DNA of 64,000 nt, taken from positions 1 to 64,000 of the forward strand of contig NZ_JAALEG010000019.1 in assembly GCF_011058165.1 (NCBI RefSeq), in the 5' to 3' direction. Under the pieces are notes generated by a model. The model had not been told where the DNA came from, did no database searches, and worked only from the letters and a program-made list of their open reading frames with translations. A program made the position numbers and the translations under genes. The stretch is from Rhodococcus aetherivorans (GTDB taxonomy: Bacteria; Actinomycetota; Actinomycetes; Mycobacteriales; Mycobacteriaceae). This document shows, piece by piece, positions 53,122-62,140 of this stretch (position 1 is the stretch's first letter; each line of letters begins with the position of its first letter).

Positions 53122-53150
53122 TTGACACGAATTGTGACAGTGCCATGATT
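53122..53150 (+). promoter_or_regulatory. Predicted promoter of the permease gene
   Basis: TTGACA at 53,122-53,127, a 17-bp spacer and ATGATT at 53,145-53,150 form a plausible sigma70-type promoter. TTGACA begins 19 bp after the operator, as TTGACG does at the IOR promoter. The following TGCTGCAC is also shared. ATG 53273 follows. Confidence 0.5.
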
Positions 53151-53272
53151 GCTGCACTGAATTGCTCACGCAATCCCGCTCTGCGGCACCACAATGCGTC
53201 GCCTGCGAGTGTCACGCCCCCGGTCGCCCACGAGGTCCGGCGGGCCCACAATCCCATCCCGAGGAGCACACC

Positions 53273-54814
53273 ATGCCCGGAGTCGGCATCTGGCGCACCA
53301 AATCCGTCGAACAGTCGATCGCGGACACCGACGAACCCTGTTCGCGGCTGCGAAGAGAGCTGACCGCCAAAGACCTGACCGTGTTCGGCGTCGCCGTGGT
53401 GATCGGCGCCGGCATCTTCACCCTCACCGCACGCACCGCGGGCAACGTCGCCGGCCCGTCGATCTCGCTGGCATTCGTGCTCGCCGCGATCACGTGTGGT
53501 CTCGCTGCCCTGTGTTACGCCGAATTCGCGTCGACCGTCCCCGTCGCCGGCAGCGCCTACACCTTCTCGTACGCCACCTTCGGTGAGTTCGTCGCCTGGA
53601 TCATCGGCTGGGACCTGATCCTCGAGTTCGCGCTCGCCTCCGCCGTCGTCGCCAAGGGCTGGTCGCTGTACCTCGGTGGCATGCTCGGCGGCAGCGGGCA
53701 CACCACGATGCATCTCGGGCCGCTTGCGGTCGACTGGGGGGCGCTGCTCATCGTCGGCGCGATCACGGTCGTGCTCGTCGTCGGCACCAAGGTGTCCTCG
53801 CGGGTGTCGGCCGTCGTCACCGCCATCAAGGTTGCGGTCGTCCTGCTGGTCATCGTGGTCGGCGTCTTCTACATCGACAAGAGCAACTACTCGCCCTACA
53901 TCCCGCCGGCCGAGGGGGCGCAGAGCACCGCGAGCGGCGTGCACCAGTCGCTGTTCTCGGCGCTCACCGGAGCCGACGGCAGCAGCTACGGATGGTACGG
54001 CCTGCTCGCCGCCGCGAGCCTGGTGTTCTTCGCATTCATCGGATTCGACGTGGTCGCCACCACCGCGGAGGAGACGAAGAACCCGCAGAAGGCGCTGCCG
54101 CGCGGCATCTTCGCCTCGCTCGCCATCGTCACGGTCCTCTACGTGGGCGTCACGCTGGTGCTGACCGGCATGGTGAAGTACACCGACCTGCGGACGGGCA
54201 GCGCGCTCGTCGGCGACGGCAGCGCCACGCTGGCCACCGCGTTCGAGGCGCACGGCATCACGTGGGCGCAGATGGCGATCAACGTCGGCGGCCTCGCCGG
54301 CCTCACCACGGTCGTGATGGTGATGATGCTCGGCCAGACCCGCGTGCTGTTCGCGATGTCCCGGGACGGGCTGATGCCGCGGCAGCTGGCCACGACGGGC
54401 CGTAAGGGCACCCCGGTACGCATCACCCTGCTGGTCGGCGGCATCGTCGCCGTCCTCGCCGCGGTGTTCCCGATGGGTGTGCTCGAGGAGATGGTCAACA
54501 TCGGCACGCTGTTCGCCTTCGTGCTGGTGTGCATCGGCGTGATGGTGCTCCGCCGGACCCGCCCCGACCTGCCGCGCGGGTTCCGGGTGCCGCTCGTGCC
54601 GCTGGTGCCGATCCTCGCGGTCCTCGCGTGCGGCTGGCTGATGCTCAACCTGTCCGTCGAGACGTGGATGCGGTTCGTGGCCTGGATGGCCCTGGGCGTG
54701 GTGATCTACTTCGTCTACGGTCGGCGCAAGTCGGTGCTCGGGCAGCGGCTGCGGGCCGAGGCGGCCGAGCGGGCGGAGACGCCGCAGGTCGTCCGCGAGC
54801 CCGAGCCGGTCTAG
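53273..54814 (+). CDS. APC family amino acid permease
   Basis: The 513-aa product from ATG 53273 (GAGGAG upstream) has about 12 membrane segments and the APC signature region near the start: DLTVFGVAVVIGAGIFTLTARTAGNVAGPS, with LAALCYAEFASTVPVAGSAYTFSYATFGEFVAWIIGWDLILE. It resembles the cationic/branched-chain amino acid permease subgroup (CAT/YfnA-like), which transports amino acids with protons. It is divergent from lrp and shares the Lrp-type operator with the IOR operon, so it probably imports the amino acids that the operon degrades. The precise substrates cannot be read from the sequence. A charged tail (EAAERAETPQVVREPEPV) ends it. Confidence 0.9.
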   Translation: MPGVGIWRTKSVEQSIADTDEPCSRLRRELTAKDLTVFGVAVVIGAGIFTLTARTAGNVAGPSISLAFVLAAITCGLAALCYAEFASTVPVAGSAYTFSYATFGEFVAWIIGWDLILEFALASAVVAKGWSLYLGGMLGGSGHTTMHLGPLAVDWGALLIVGAITVVLVVGTKVSSRVSAVVTAIKVAVVLLVIVVGVFYIDKSNYSPYIPPAEGAQSTASGVHQSLFSALTGADGSSYGWYGLLAAASLVFFAFIGFDVVATTAEETKNPQKALPRGIFASLAIVTVLYVGVTLVLTGMVKYTDLRTGSALVGDGSATLATAFEAHGITWAQMAINVGGLAGLTTVVMVMMLGQTRVLFAMSRDGLMPRQLATTGRKGTPVRITLLVGGIVAVLAAVFPMGVLEEMVNIGTLFAFVLVCIGVMVLRRTRPDLPRGFRVPLVPLVPILAVLACGWLMLNLSVETWMRFVAWMALGVVIYFVYGRRKSVLGQRLRAEAAERAETPQVVREPEPV

Positions 54815-54824
54815 CGCGGCGATC

Positions 54825-54862
54825 GGCCGCGGCCCCGGAGCGACCGCTCCGGGGCCGCGGCC
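54825..54862. terminator. Bidirectional terminator hairpin
   Basis: A perfect 17-bp stem (GGCCGCGGCCCCGGAGC and its complement) with loop GACC follows the permease stop, between two convergent genes. Confidence 0.8.
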
Positions 54863-54925
54863 GTGCGACGGCGTGCGATCGGCACCGGCGGGCGCACCGG
54901 GATCGCCGGTCCGGGCCGGTTCCCG

Positions 54926-55576
54926 TCACGCGCTGTCGTCTCGGACGCCGCCGGAGGAGGCGCGTGCCGCGGTCGGGCACTGGGCGAGGATCGCGGCGCC
55001 CATCCAGCGTCGGAGATAGCGCCGCAGCTCGTCGTCGCTCCGCGGGGGGTTGCCGGGGGAGACGAAGAACGACTGCATCGTGCGCAGCACGTATTCGACG
55101 AGTTCGTGGAGTGCCGCGTCGTCGTACCCGTAGCGCTCCCAGTCGACGTCGAAACGCTTGATCATCGTCATCCCGAACTCGCGTGCCTCTTCGGAGGTGA
55201 GGCCGTCGGGATGGACGTTCGAGTACGTGCCCGTGAGCAGGATGCCCAGATGCGGCGTCCGGCGTACCTCGGCCAGGGTGTAGACCACGCCTTCGGTCAT
55301 CGCGTCGACGGGATCCTCGATGCCGCGGATGTGCCGGGTCAGTCGAGCGAGGAATCCGTCGACCGATGCGATCGCCGCGGCCCGCATCAGTGCATCCGCG
55401 CTGGGGAAGTAGCGGTACACCGTCTGGCGGATGACGCCCAGCGACTCCGCGACATCGGCGATGCTGATGACGGAACCCGTACGCCCGATCAGATCGACTG
55501 CAGCGGAGACGATCCGGCGGGACGCTTCGTCGTCGTTCTCCGGTGGGCTGCCGCCCCACCCGCGTCTCCGTGCCAC
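54926..55576 (-). CDS. TetR family transcriptional regulator
   Basis: GTG 55576 is chosen because GAGGAAG lies about 7 bp upstream; ATG 55627 is an alternative, with less typical N-terminal sequence. The 216-aa product has the TetR helix-turn-helix (RRIVSAAVDLIGRTGSVISIADVAESLGVIRQTVYRYFPSADALMRAA) and a divergent ligand domain ending in AILAQCPTAARAS. It is divergent from the metal-hydrolase/membrane-protein pair, and a palindrome of the operator type lies between them at 55,712-55,734. It is likely to repress that pair and itself. Ligand unknown. Confidence 0.85.
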   Translation of the reverse strand: MARRRGWGGSPPENDDEASRRIVSAAVDLIGRTGSVISIADVAESLGVIRQTVYRYFPSADALMRAAAIASVDGFLARLTRHIRGIEDPVDAMTEGVVYTLAEVRRTPHLGILLTGTYSNVHPDGLTSEEAREFGMTMIKRFDVDWERYGYDDAALHELVEYVLRTMQSFFVSPGNPPRSDDELRRYLRRWMGAAILAQCPTAARASSGGVRDDSA

Positions 55577-55711
55577 TGCTCCGCTTCCTCGGATCGCACC
55601 GCATCCGGAACGGCGGGCCCTCCGCATGGTGGGGCCTGTCGGCCGTCCGCTCGAACGACCGACGGTAGCACGGGGTGGCCCGCCGCCCGCGGGGCCGTCC
55701 ACGGTTTCGAT

Positions 55712-55734
55712 AACACGTTCTCATCATACGTGTT
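55712..55734. promoter_or_regulatory. Candidate TetR operator
   Basis: AACACGT (55,712-55,718) and ACGTGTT (55,728-55,734) are inverted arms with a 9-bp centre. It lies between the divergent TetR gene and the PF10118-type hydrolase gene, at the right size for a TetR dimer site. A TATGAT -10-like hexamer follows at 55,747-55,752. Confidence 0.55.
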
Positions 55735-55822
55735 GGTCGATCTATGTATGATCACGGCACCGCGGCGCGGGGCCTCTGCGGGGCCCCGGCCCAGCCCATT
55801 TCCGGACGACGAGGGGTAGCGC

Positions 55823-56749
55823 GTGACCGATCTGCAGATCCGAAAGATGAACTTCGCGTTCGAGGACTACGACGTGCCCTTCCTGTGGAACGACGCGAAT
55901 CCGGCCTTCTCGAGCATGGCCAACGCGGTCTCGTTCCTGGCGATCGGCTTCGAGAAGATGATCGTGAAGATGATTCTCCAGACCAAGCCGCTGATCACCG
56001 ACCCCGAGGTCGCCGCGGAGGCGGACGCGTTCATGCGTCAGGAGGGGCAGCACTCGACCGCGCACCGCCAACACGTCAGGGCCCTGATCAAGCAGTACCC
56101 GGGGCTCCGGGAGACTCTCGACGACGTCATCGGAGAGTTCGACCGGCTCACCGCGGAGACCTCGCTGAACTACCGGCTCGCCTACACCGCGGATCTCGAA
56201 GCGACCTTCACTCCGGTGTTCAAGCTGATGCTCGACAACGAGGCGGCCCTGTTCCGGCCCGGAGACGACCGGGTGGCGTCGCTGTTCATCTGGCACTTCG
56301 TCGAGGAGGTCGAACATCGGAGTTCGGCGCTCGTCGTCTTCGACTCCGTCGTCGGCTCCGACATCTACCGGATGCGCGTGGCCCCGTCGGTCTTCCGTCA
56401 TGTGCTGAAGGTCATCCGGCTGGCCTGCGAGGGCTTCAACGAGCATGTTCCCTTGGCGGACCGGAGGATCGACGCTCTGTCGATGTTCGCGTCCTACCGG
56501 CGCAAGCAGCGCCTGCGCACGTGGTTGCCGCTGCTGCACGCGGAGGACCACGGCCCCCTGCCGCGCGCGTTCGACGATCTCCCGCTCGGTGAGCAACTCG
56601 TCGCCCTGGCGGGAGTCGTCCGGAGCCAGTTGCCGAAGCACAACCCGGCCCACGAGAAGCTGCCGGCACTCGCGGACGTGTGGTTCCGGCGCTACGAGGA
56701 CGGCTACGACGTCACGCGCTGGTACACCGCCGACGCGGTCGCATCGTAG
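55823..56749 (+). CDS. Metal-dependent hydrolase, PF10118 type
   Basis: The 308-aa product from GTG 55823 has the family signs: RKMNFAFEDYDVPFLWNDANPAFS at the N-terminus, RQEGQHSTAHRQHV with a Glu-x-x-His pair, and HFVEEVEHRSSAL with another Glu-Glu-x-x-His, which together could bind two metals in a helical (ferritin-like) bundle. The family is named for a predicted metal-dependent hydrolase fold; substrates are unknown. In Rhodococcus and mycobacteria such genes are common and often linked to TetR regulators. It is followed by the membrane protein gene 13 bp later, so both are one operon. Confidence 0.82.
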   Translation: MTDLQIRKMNFAFEDYDVPFLWNDANPAFSSMANAVSFLAIGFEKMIVKMILQTKPLITDPEVAAEADAFMRQEGQHSTAHRQHVRALIKQYPGLRETLDDVIGEFDRLTAETSLNYRLAYTADLEATFTPVFKLMLDNEAALFRPGDDRVASLFIWHFVEEVEHRSSALVVFDSVVGSDIYRMRVAPSVFRHVLKVIRLACEGFNEHVPLADRRIDALSMFASYRRKQRLRTWLPLLHAEDHGPLPRAFDDLPLGEQLVALAGVVRSQLPKHNPAHEKLPALADVWFRRYEDGYDVTRWYTADAVAS

Positions 56750-56762
56750 GGGGGCCGGAGCG

Positions 56763-57923
56763 ATGACCGACCTGTGTTCACCCACCTTCGCCGAACTCGC
56801 CACGTCCCTGGGCTTCTCGTGCGAGGAGGCCGGTGGCCTCGTCGAGGTCCGCAACCCGTCGGCCCTGGAGAACTGGACCCTTCCGGTTCTCGAGGTCACC
56901 GTCGTGTTCGGTGCCGTGCTCGCGCTCGTGCTCGCCGTCGTGCGCCTGCGTCGCCACGGCGATCCCACCAACCTGGTGCTCTGGTTCGGCGCCACCGCCT
57001 ACCTGTTCCTCATCGAGCCACCGCTGTACTTCCCCGCCGCATTCGGCATCGAGGAGCACGTGGACACGATGTTCGCCCACAACGTGTTCACGGTGGAGTT
57101 CCTGTGGGGCCGGCTCCCGCTGTACATCGTCGCGATCTACCCGCTGATGGCCACGCTGGCCTTCGAGATCGTCAGAATGCTGGGCGTTTTCCGGGGCTAC
57201 GGGGTTCTCGTCGGTGCGGTCTGCGTGGGCTTCGTTCACCACGCGTTCTACGAGATCTTCGACCACCTCGGACCGCAGTTGCGATGGTGGCACTGGTCGG
57301 TGACGAATCCGGTCAACCAGCCCATGTTCGATGCGGTCCCGCTCCCGAGTGTGGTGGTGTTCGCCGCGCTCTGGCCGATGTCGCTCGCGTTGTGCGTGCA
57401 GTTCTTCGTCGGTCGCCACGTCGACCGCGGCCGGCACTTCTCCGGTCTCGAGCTGGTGTGGCGCACGGTCGTGATCGGCCTGCTGGCGTCGCTGGGCACG
57501 TTCGTCCTCCCGCTCCCGGCCACGGTCCTGGGCATGGGAAGCACGACGGTCCGGGGAGTGCTGTACGCGGTGGAACTGGTCGTCGTCACACTCGTCGCGA
57601 GCGCGGTGCTCGTGCGCCGATGGGTGCGGCTGCGGCGGGGCGAGCCGGACGTTCCTCCCTACACGAACCGCTTCGTCCAGGCCTACAGCGTGGTGTACCT
57701 GTGCGTCATGGCGTTCCTCTGGGCGGCCGCGTTGCCCGACTTCCTCCGTGCCGTCGACGGCGTGACGAGCACCGGAGATCCGGTGGGAAACCTGTGGTAC
57801 ACGCTGGCGTGTTTCGTCGTCGCACTGCTGTGCGTCGCCGCCACGTTCACCGCACACCGCGGAGGGGGTGAACCGGGCGACACATCGCCCGCGCACGAGC
57901 GGGACGCGACGCACGCCGGATAG
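56763..57923 (+). CDS. Multi-pass membrane protein of unknown function
   Basis: The 386-aa product starts at ATG 56763 and has about nine membrane segments. Histidine-rich elements occur in helices or at their ends: EEHVDTMFAHNVFTVEFLWGR, GFVHHAFYEIFDHLGPQ and RWWHWSVTNPVNQPMF. This pattern could bind a metal or haem but matches no family I know. It is probably co-transcribed with the PF10118 hydrolase (13-bp gap) under TetR control. A di-metal hydrolase paired with a membrane protein with His clusters could be a lipid- or sterol-modifying pair. That is a guess. Confidence 0.6.
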   Translation: MTDLCSPTFAELATSLGFSCEEAGGLVEVRNPSALENWTLPVLEVTVVFGAVLALVLAVVRLRRHGDPTNLVLWFGATAYLFLIEPPLYFPAAFGIEEHVDTMFAHNVFTVEFLWGRLPLYIVAIYPLMATLAFEIVRMLGVFRGYGVLVGAVCVGFVHHAFYEIFDHLGPQLRWWHWSVTNPVNQPMFDAVPLPSVVVFAALWPMSLALCVQFFVGRHVDRGRHFSGLELVWRTVVIGLLASLGTFVLPLPATVLGMGSTTVRGVLYAVELVVVTLVASAVLVRRWVRLRRGEPDVPPYTNRFVQAYSVVYLCVMAFLWAAALPDFLRAVDGVTSTGDPVGNLWYTLACFVVALLCVAATFTAHRGGGEPGDTSPAHERDATHAG

Positions 57924-57992
57924 CAGATTCGGCGCACGCCGAGCGCGGCCGGCGGCGGGGAGGTCGCGCCCTCCGGCCGACGAGGCCGCAGA

Positions 57993-58038
57993 CACGAGTC
58001 CACCCGCCTTGCGGAATCGCAAGGCGGGTGGACTCGTG
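57993..58038. terminator. Bidirectional terminator hairpin
   Basis: A perfect 21-bp stem (CACGAGTCCACCCGCCTTGCG and complement) with loop GAAT lies between the convergent membrane-protein and glnA1 genes. It is the strongest hairpin noted in the window. Confidence 0.85.
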
Positions 58039-58060
58039 ACGAACTACGTGCGGAACCGGC

Positions 58061-59497
58061 TCAGCAGTCGTAGTACAGCTGGAACTCGTAGGGGTGCGGC
58101 CGCAGGTTGACCGGAGCGATCTCCTGCTCCCGCTTGATCGAGATCCAGGTCTCGATCAGGTCGCTGGTGAACACGCCGCCCTCGGTCAGGTACTCGTGGT
58201 CGCGCTCGAGGTTGTCGATGACCGATTCGAGGCTGGTGGGAGCCTGCGGGATGTTCTTGGCCTCCTCCGGCGGGAGCTCGTAGAGGTCCTTGTCGACCGG
58301 GGCCATCGGCTCGATCTTGTTCTTGATGCCGTCGAGACCCGCGAGCATCTGCGCGGCGAACGAGAGGTACGGGTTGCCCGAGGAGTCCGGGGCGCGGAAC
58401 TCGAGGCGCTTGGCCTTCGGGTTGTTGCCGGTGATCGGGATGCGCACGGCGGCGGAGCGGTTGCGCTGGCTGTAGACCAGGTTGATCGGAGCCTCGTAGC
58501 CCGGCACCAGACGGTGGTACGAGTTGATCGTCGGGTTGGTGAACGCGAGCAGCGACGGCGCGTGGTGCAGGATGCCGCCGATGTACCAGCGCGCCAGGTC
58601 GGACAGGCCCGCGTAGCCGGACTCGTCGTGGAAGAGCGGCTTGCCTTCCTTCCACAGCGACTGGTGCACGTGCATGCCCGAACCGTTGTCACCGAACAGC
58701 GGCTTCGGCATGAAGGTCACGGACTTGCCGTGCTTCCAGGCGGTGTTCTTGACGATGTACTTGAACAGCTGCAGATCGTCGGCCGCACCGAGCAGCGTGT
58801 TGAACTTGTAGTTGATCTCGGCCTGACCGGCGGTGCCGACCTCGTGGTGGCCGCGCTCGAGTTCGAAGCCGGCGTTCTGCAGGTTGGTGGAGATCTCGTC
58901 GCGCAGGTCCACGTAGTGGTCGTACGGTGCGACGGGGAAGTAGCCGCCCTTCGGGCGGACCTTGTAGCCGAGGTTGGGGCTGCCGTCGGCGTTGAGCTCG
59001 ACGCCGGTGTTCCACGAACCGGAGACCGAGTCGATCTCGTAGAACGCGCCGTTCATCTGCGAGTCGTAGCGGATCGAGTCGAAGATGTAGAACTCGGCCT
59101 CGGCACCGAAGAACGCGGTGTCGGCGATGCCGGTGCTGACGAGGTACTCCTCGGCCTTGCGGGCGACATTGCGCGGGTCCCGGCTGTAGGACTCGCGAGT
59201 GAACGGGTCGTGGACGAAGAAGTTGATGTTCAACGTCTTGGCGGCCCGGAAGGGATCGATGCGCGCGGTGGTGACGTCGGGCAGCAGCATCATGTCCGAC
59301 TCGTGGATGGACTGGAAGCCGCGAACGGACGAGCCGTCGAACGCCAAGCCGTCCTCGAACACGTCCTTGGTGAACGCGCTCGCGGGAATCGAGAAGTGCT
59401 GCTGAACGCCGGGGAGGTCGCTGAATCGGATATCGACGTACTCGACGTTTTCGTCCTCGATGTACTTGATGACCTCTTCGGCCGAGGTGAACGCCAC
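58061..59497 (-). CDS. glnA: Glutamine synthetase type I-beta (GlnA1)
   Basis: The 478-aa product begins at GTG 59497 (AAGGAG upstream), the exact length of mycobacterial GlnA1. Active-site elements: [40 protein letters not shown], the substrate loop [39 protein letters not shown], and NRSAAVRIP. The adenylylation site is the tyrosine in [10 protein letters not shown] (near residue 405), consistent with control by GlnE encoded at 42.7-45.7 kb. It makes glutamine from glutamate and ammonia with ATP. A GlnR-type box lies about 100 bp upstream. Confidence 0.97.
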   Translation of the reverse strand: MAFTSAEEVIKYIEDENVEYVDIRFSDLPGVQQHFSIPASAFTKDVFEDGLAFDGSSVRGFQSIHESDMMLLPDVTTARIDPFRAAKTLNINFFVHDPFTRESYSRDPRNVARKAEEYLVSTGIADTAFFGAEAEFYIFDSIRYDSQMNGAFYEIDSVSGSWNTGVELNADGSPNLGYKVRPKGGYFPVAPYDHYVDLRDEISTNLQNAGFELERGHHEVGTAGQAEINYKFNTLLGAADDLQLFKYIVKNTAWKHGKSVTFMPKPLFGDNGSGMHVHQSLWKEGKPLFHDESGYAGLSDLARWYIGGILHHAPSLLAFTNPTINSYHRLVPGYEAPINLVYSQRNRSAAVRIPITGNNPKAKRLEFRAPDSSGNPYLSFAAQMLAGLDGIKNKIEPMAPVDKDLYELPPEEAKNIPQAPTSLESVIDNLERDHEYLTEGGVFTSDLIETWISIKREQEIAPVNLRPHPYEFQLYYDC

Positions 59498-59593
59498 GCT
59501 TGTGCTCCTTCAGTCAATGCGCGCCATGGGGATGGGGCGTCTGCGTCGGATACAGACCGTATTGAGCTGGTGTTGCCCGACCATCAATCCCAT

Positions 59594-59609
59594 GTTTCAC
59601 CGATGTTAC
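59594..59609 (-). promoter_or_regulatory. GlnR-type box upstream of glnA1
   Basis: On the minus strand the site reads GTAAC, six bases, GAAAC. This is the established actinobacterial GlnR consensus (gTnAc-n6-GaAAc). Its distance to the glnA1 start is 97 bp. It also lies upstream of the divergent RDD gene and could affect both. Confidence 0.65.
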
Positions 59610-59710
59610 AGCTCGTCTTCCGGTGTCGTGAGGACTACTTTTGTGGTAGAAGTCACCGGCGTGCACGTGGGGTCGGGCCGGTCCGCTCGTTGCACCCTAT
59701 CCTGGACAGC

Positions 59711-60187
59711 ATGGCACGTATGACCGGCAGCTGGCTCTCCGGACCCGCTGCGGCGATCCCCAAGGGGCAGGAAAAGGCCCAGGACTACCGCGGGCAGTTG
59801 CTCGGCCTGCCCCAGGAGGGGCCGGGCGCGCTCGCGGGCACCGGCCGGCGGGCGAGCGCTCTGGCGATCGACTGGTTCACCTCCGTCGGTATCGCCACCG
59901 CGATCGTCGGCGAACGTCCCTTCGAGAACCCTCAGCTGTCCACCTACACCCTGCTGGTGTGGTTCGTGGTGGGGGTGCTCACGGTGACGTTGTTCTCGTT
60001 CACCCCGGGGCAGTATCTGGTCGGCCTCCAGGTCGCCCGGGTCGACGCGCCCGCACGAGTGGGGCCGGTTCGCGCCCTGGCGCGGCAGCTGCTGCTCGTG
60101 TTCATCGCGCCGGCGATCGTCACCGACGTCGACGGCCGCGGCCTGCAGGACCGGGCGACCGGCACGGCCCTCGTACGGTCCCGCTGA
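59711..60187 (+). CDS. RDD family membrane protein
   Basis: The 158-aa product starts at ATG 59711 and has two or three membrane segments (ALAIDWFTSVGIATAIV, LSTYTLLVWFVVGVLTVTLFSF and LLLVFIAPAIVTDV). The RDD name refers to conserved Arg and Asp residues seen here as GRRASALAIDW, FTPGQYLVGLQV and DGRGLQDRATGT. The function of the family is unsettled; in some bacteria members act as Na+/H+ antiporters. It is divergent from glnA1, and the same pair is found in mycobacteria (Rv2219A beside Rv2220). It is convergent with the DUF4191 gene. Confidence 0.85.
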   Translation: MARMTGSWLSGPAAAIPKGQEKAQDYRGQLLGLPQEGPGALAGTGRRASALAIDWFTSVGIATAIVGERPFENPQLSTYTLLVWFVVGVLTVTLFSFTPGQYLVGLQVARVDAPARVGPVRALARQLLLVFIAPAIVTDVDGRGLQDRATGTALVRSR

Positions 60188-60210
60188 CGCACCCGCCCCC
60201 GAAACGCGGA

Positions 60211-60251
60211 ACGGGAGCCTGCACCGGGTCGATCCGGGTGCAGGCTCCCGT
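60211..60251. terminator. Bidirectional terminator hairpin
   Basis: ACGGGAGCCTGCACC pairs with GGTGCAGGCTCCCGT (15 bp), plus an inner CGGG/CCGG, between the convergent RDD and DUF4191 genes. Confidence 0.8.
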
Positions 60252-60265
60252 CGTCGGAGCGGGGC

Positions 60266-61006
60266 TCAGCGGCGGCGCATGGTGCGCTGGACGCTGCGCA
60301 TCTTCGCGCCGGCCGGCATCGGACCCTTCGGGAGCGCGGCGCCGGTCTTCTTGGTGCTCAGGGCGGCCAGCCGGCCCTCGATCGCGTCCATCCGCTTGGT
60401 GTCGATGTTGCGCGGCAGCTTGGACAGGTGCTTCTGCAGCTGCGACAGCGGGACCTGGCCCTCGTCGTTGCCGACCACGACGTCGTAGATCGGGGTGTCG
60501 CCGACGAGGCGCGCCACCCGCTTCTTCTCCTGTGCGAGAAGCGCTTTCACGCGCTGCGGCGATCCCTCGGCCACCAGGATCACGCCCGGGCGGCCGATGA
60601 CGCGGTGCACGGCGTCGAGCTGCGCGGTGCCGGCCACCGCGTGCGTGACGCGCCAGGAGCCCTGCAGGTTGTCCAGCGCCCACGCCGCCGCGCCGGCCTG
60701 GCCCTCGGCCTTGCCGTAGACCGTTTTCTGCACCCGGCGACCGAAGATGACGAACGCGAGCAGCACCCCCACGAGCAGGCCGACCGGCAGGAGGAACCAC
60801 TCGATACCGAAGATCAGCCCGATCAGGAAGAACACCAGGGTGGAGACGACGATCGCGCCGATCATCCACGGCAGCAGCAGCTTGTCTTCCTTGCGCTGCA
60901 GCTGGAACGCCTGCCAGAGCTGGGTTCGCCGCTCCTTCGACGCCTGCTTGCGCGCGGCCTTCGCCGCGGCCTTCGCTTCCTTGTCGGGTTTGCTGCCTTT
61001 CGCCAT
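60266..61006 (-). CDS. DUF4191 membrane protein (Rv2219-like)
   Basis: The 246-aa product from ATG 61006 has a highly basic N-terminus (KPDKEAKAAAKAARKQASKERR), two adjacent membrane helices (LLPWMIGAIVVSTLVFFLIGLIFG and WFLLPVGLLVGVLLAFVIFG), and a cytoplasmic domain with AVHRVIGRPGVILVAEG and PLSQLQKHLSKLPRNIDTKRMDAIEGRLAAL. The family is confined to actinobacteria and has no known activity. It lies next to lipA in the same order as M. tuberculosis Rv2218-Rv2219 and is probably co-transcribed with lipB and lipA. Confidence 0.88.
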   Translation of the reverse strand: MAKGSKPDKEAKAAAKAARKQASKERRTQLWQAFQLQRKEDKLLLPWMIGAIVVSTLVFFLIGLIFGIEWFLLPVGLLVGVLLAFVIFGRRVQKTVYGKAEGQAGAAAWALDNLQGSWRVTHAVAGTAQLDAVHRVIGRPGVILVAEGSPQRVKALLAQEKKRVARLVGDTPIYDVVVGNDEGQVPLSQLQKHLSKLPRNIDTKRMDAIEGRLAALSTKKTGAALPKGPMPAGAKMRSVQRTMRRR

Positions 61007-61061
61007 GCACCCAGGATACTTTCCCCGCGGTGACCCCTTCACCACCGCGGGTCCGGTACGG

Positions 61062-62072
61062 CTACGGCGTGAGGCGAGCGAGCACGGAGCTGGCTTCCTG
61101 GGCCGCTGTGCCCCCCTCGGCCAGGTGCGCCTGGGCGGCGGGCAATTCGCGACCGTGGTGTGCCATGGCCTGCGCGTACAGGCGGCCCGCGCGGTACGAG
61201 GACCGGACCAGCGGCCCGGCCATCACGCCCGCGAAGCCGATCTCCTCGGCGGTCTCCGAGTGCGCGACGAACTCCTCGGGCTTGACCCACCGCTCGACGG
61301 GATGGTGCCGCGGCGACGGACGCAGGTACTGGGTGATGGTGACGATGTCGCAGCCGGCGGCGTGCAGGTCGTGCAGCGCCTCGGTGACCTCCTCCGGTGT
61401 CTCACCCATGCCGAGGATCAGGTTGGACTTGGTCACCAGGCCGAACTCGCGGGCCGCGGTGATCACGTCCAGCGACCGCTGGTAGCGGAACGCCGGGCGG
61501 ATGCGCTTGAAGATCCGGGGGACGGTCTCGACGTTGTGCGCGAGGACCTCGGGACGCGACTCGAAGACCTCGGTGAGCAGTTCGGGCTTGCCGTTGAAGT
61601 CGGGGATGAGGTTCTCGACGCCGGTGCCCGGGTTGAGCTCGTGGATCTGCCGCACGGTCTCGGCGTACAGCCACGCGCCGCCGTCGGGCAGATCGTCGCG
61701 GGCGACACCGGTGATCGTCGAGTACCGCAGACCCATCGCCTGCACCGACTCGGCGACGCGGCGCGGCTCGTCGCGGTCGAGCTCGGCGGGCTTACCGGTG
61801 TCGATCTGGCAGAAATCGCATCGACGGGTGCACTGCTCGCCGCCGATGAGGAACGTCGCCTCCCGGTCCTCCCAGCATTCGTAGATGTTGGGACAACCGG
61901 CTTCCTCGCAGACCGTGTGCAGGCCCTCGCGCCGCACCAGTCCCTTCAGCTCGGTGTACTCCGGGCCCATCTTCGCCCGGGTCTTGATCCAGTTCGGCTT
62001 GCGTTCGATCGGCGTCTGCGCGTTTCGGGTCTCGATCCGCAGCAGTTTGCGTCCTTCTGGGGCCACAGTCAC
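61062..62072 (-). CDS. lipA: Lipoyl synthase
   Basis: The 336-aa product from GTG 62072 is a radical-SAM enzyme with two Fe-S clusters. The auxiliary cluster ligands are [12 protein letters not shown] (Cys55, 60, 66), and the SAM cluster ligands are CTRRCDFC (Cys81, 85, 88). It inserts two sulfurs into the octanoyl group on lipoyl domains. Further motifs: [28 protein letters not shown] and [10 protein letters not shown]. The order lipB-lipA is conserved with mycobacteria. GTG 62066 is an alternative start. The sucB/dlaT gene, whose end lies at the right edge, encodes a substrate of this pathway. Confidence 0.97.
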   Translation of the reverse strand: MTVAPEGRKLLRIETRNAQTPIERKPNWIKTRAKMGPEYTELKGLVRREGLHTVCEEAGCPNIYECWEDREATFLIGGEQCTRRCDFCQIDTGKPAELDRDEPRRVAESVQAMGLRYSTITGVARDDLPDGGAWLYAETVRQIHELNPGTGVENLIPDFNGKPELLTEVFESRPEVLAHNVETVPRIFKRIRPAFRYQRSLDVITAAREFGLVTKSNLILGMGETPEEVTEALHDLHAAGCDIVTITQYLRPSPRHHPVERWVKPEEFVAHSETAEEIGFAGVMAGPLVRSSYRAGRLYAQAMAHHGRELPAAQAHLAEGGTAAQEASSVLARLTP

Positions 62073-62140
62073 GGGCTCGATCCTACGCCCGCCGGTACCG
62101 GCCGGACCCACCCTGGGGGCGCGGCCGTGGCGGGCGGCGA

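Noticed and set aside
53056-53169. Upstream extension of the Lrp ORF
   Set aside because: The extra codons cross the two palindromes and the promoter region; GTG 53055 has a ribosome site and gives the usual N-terminus.
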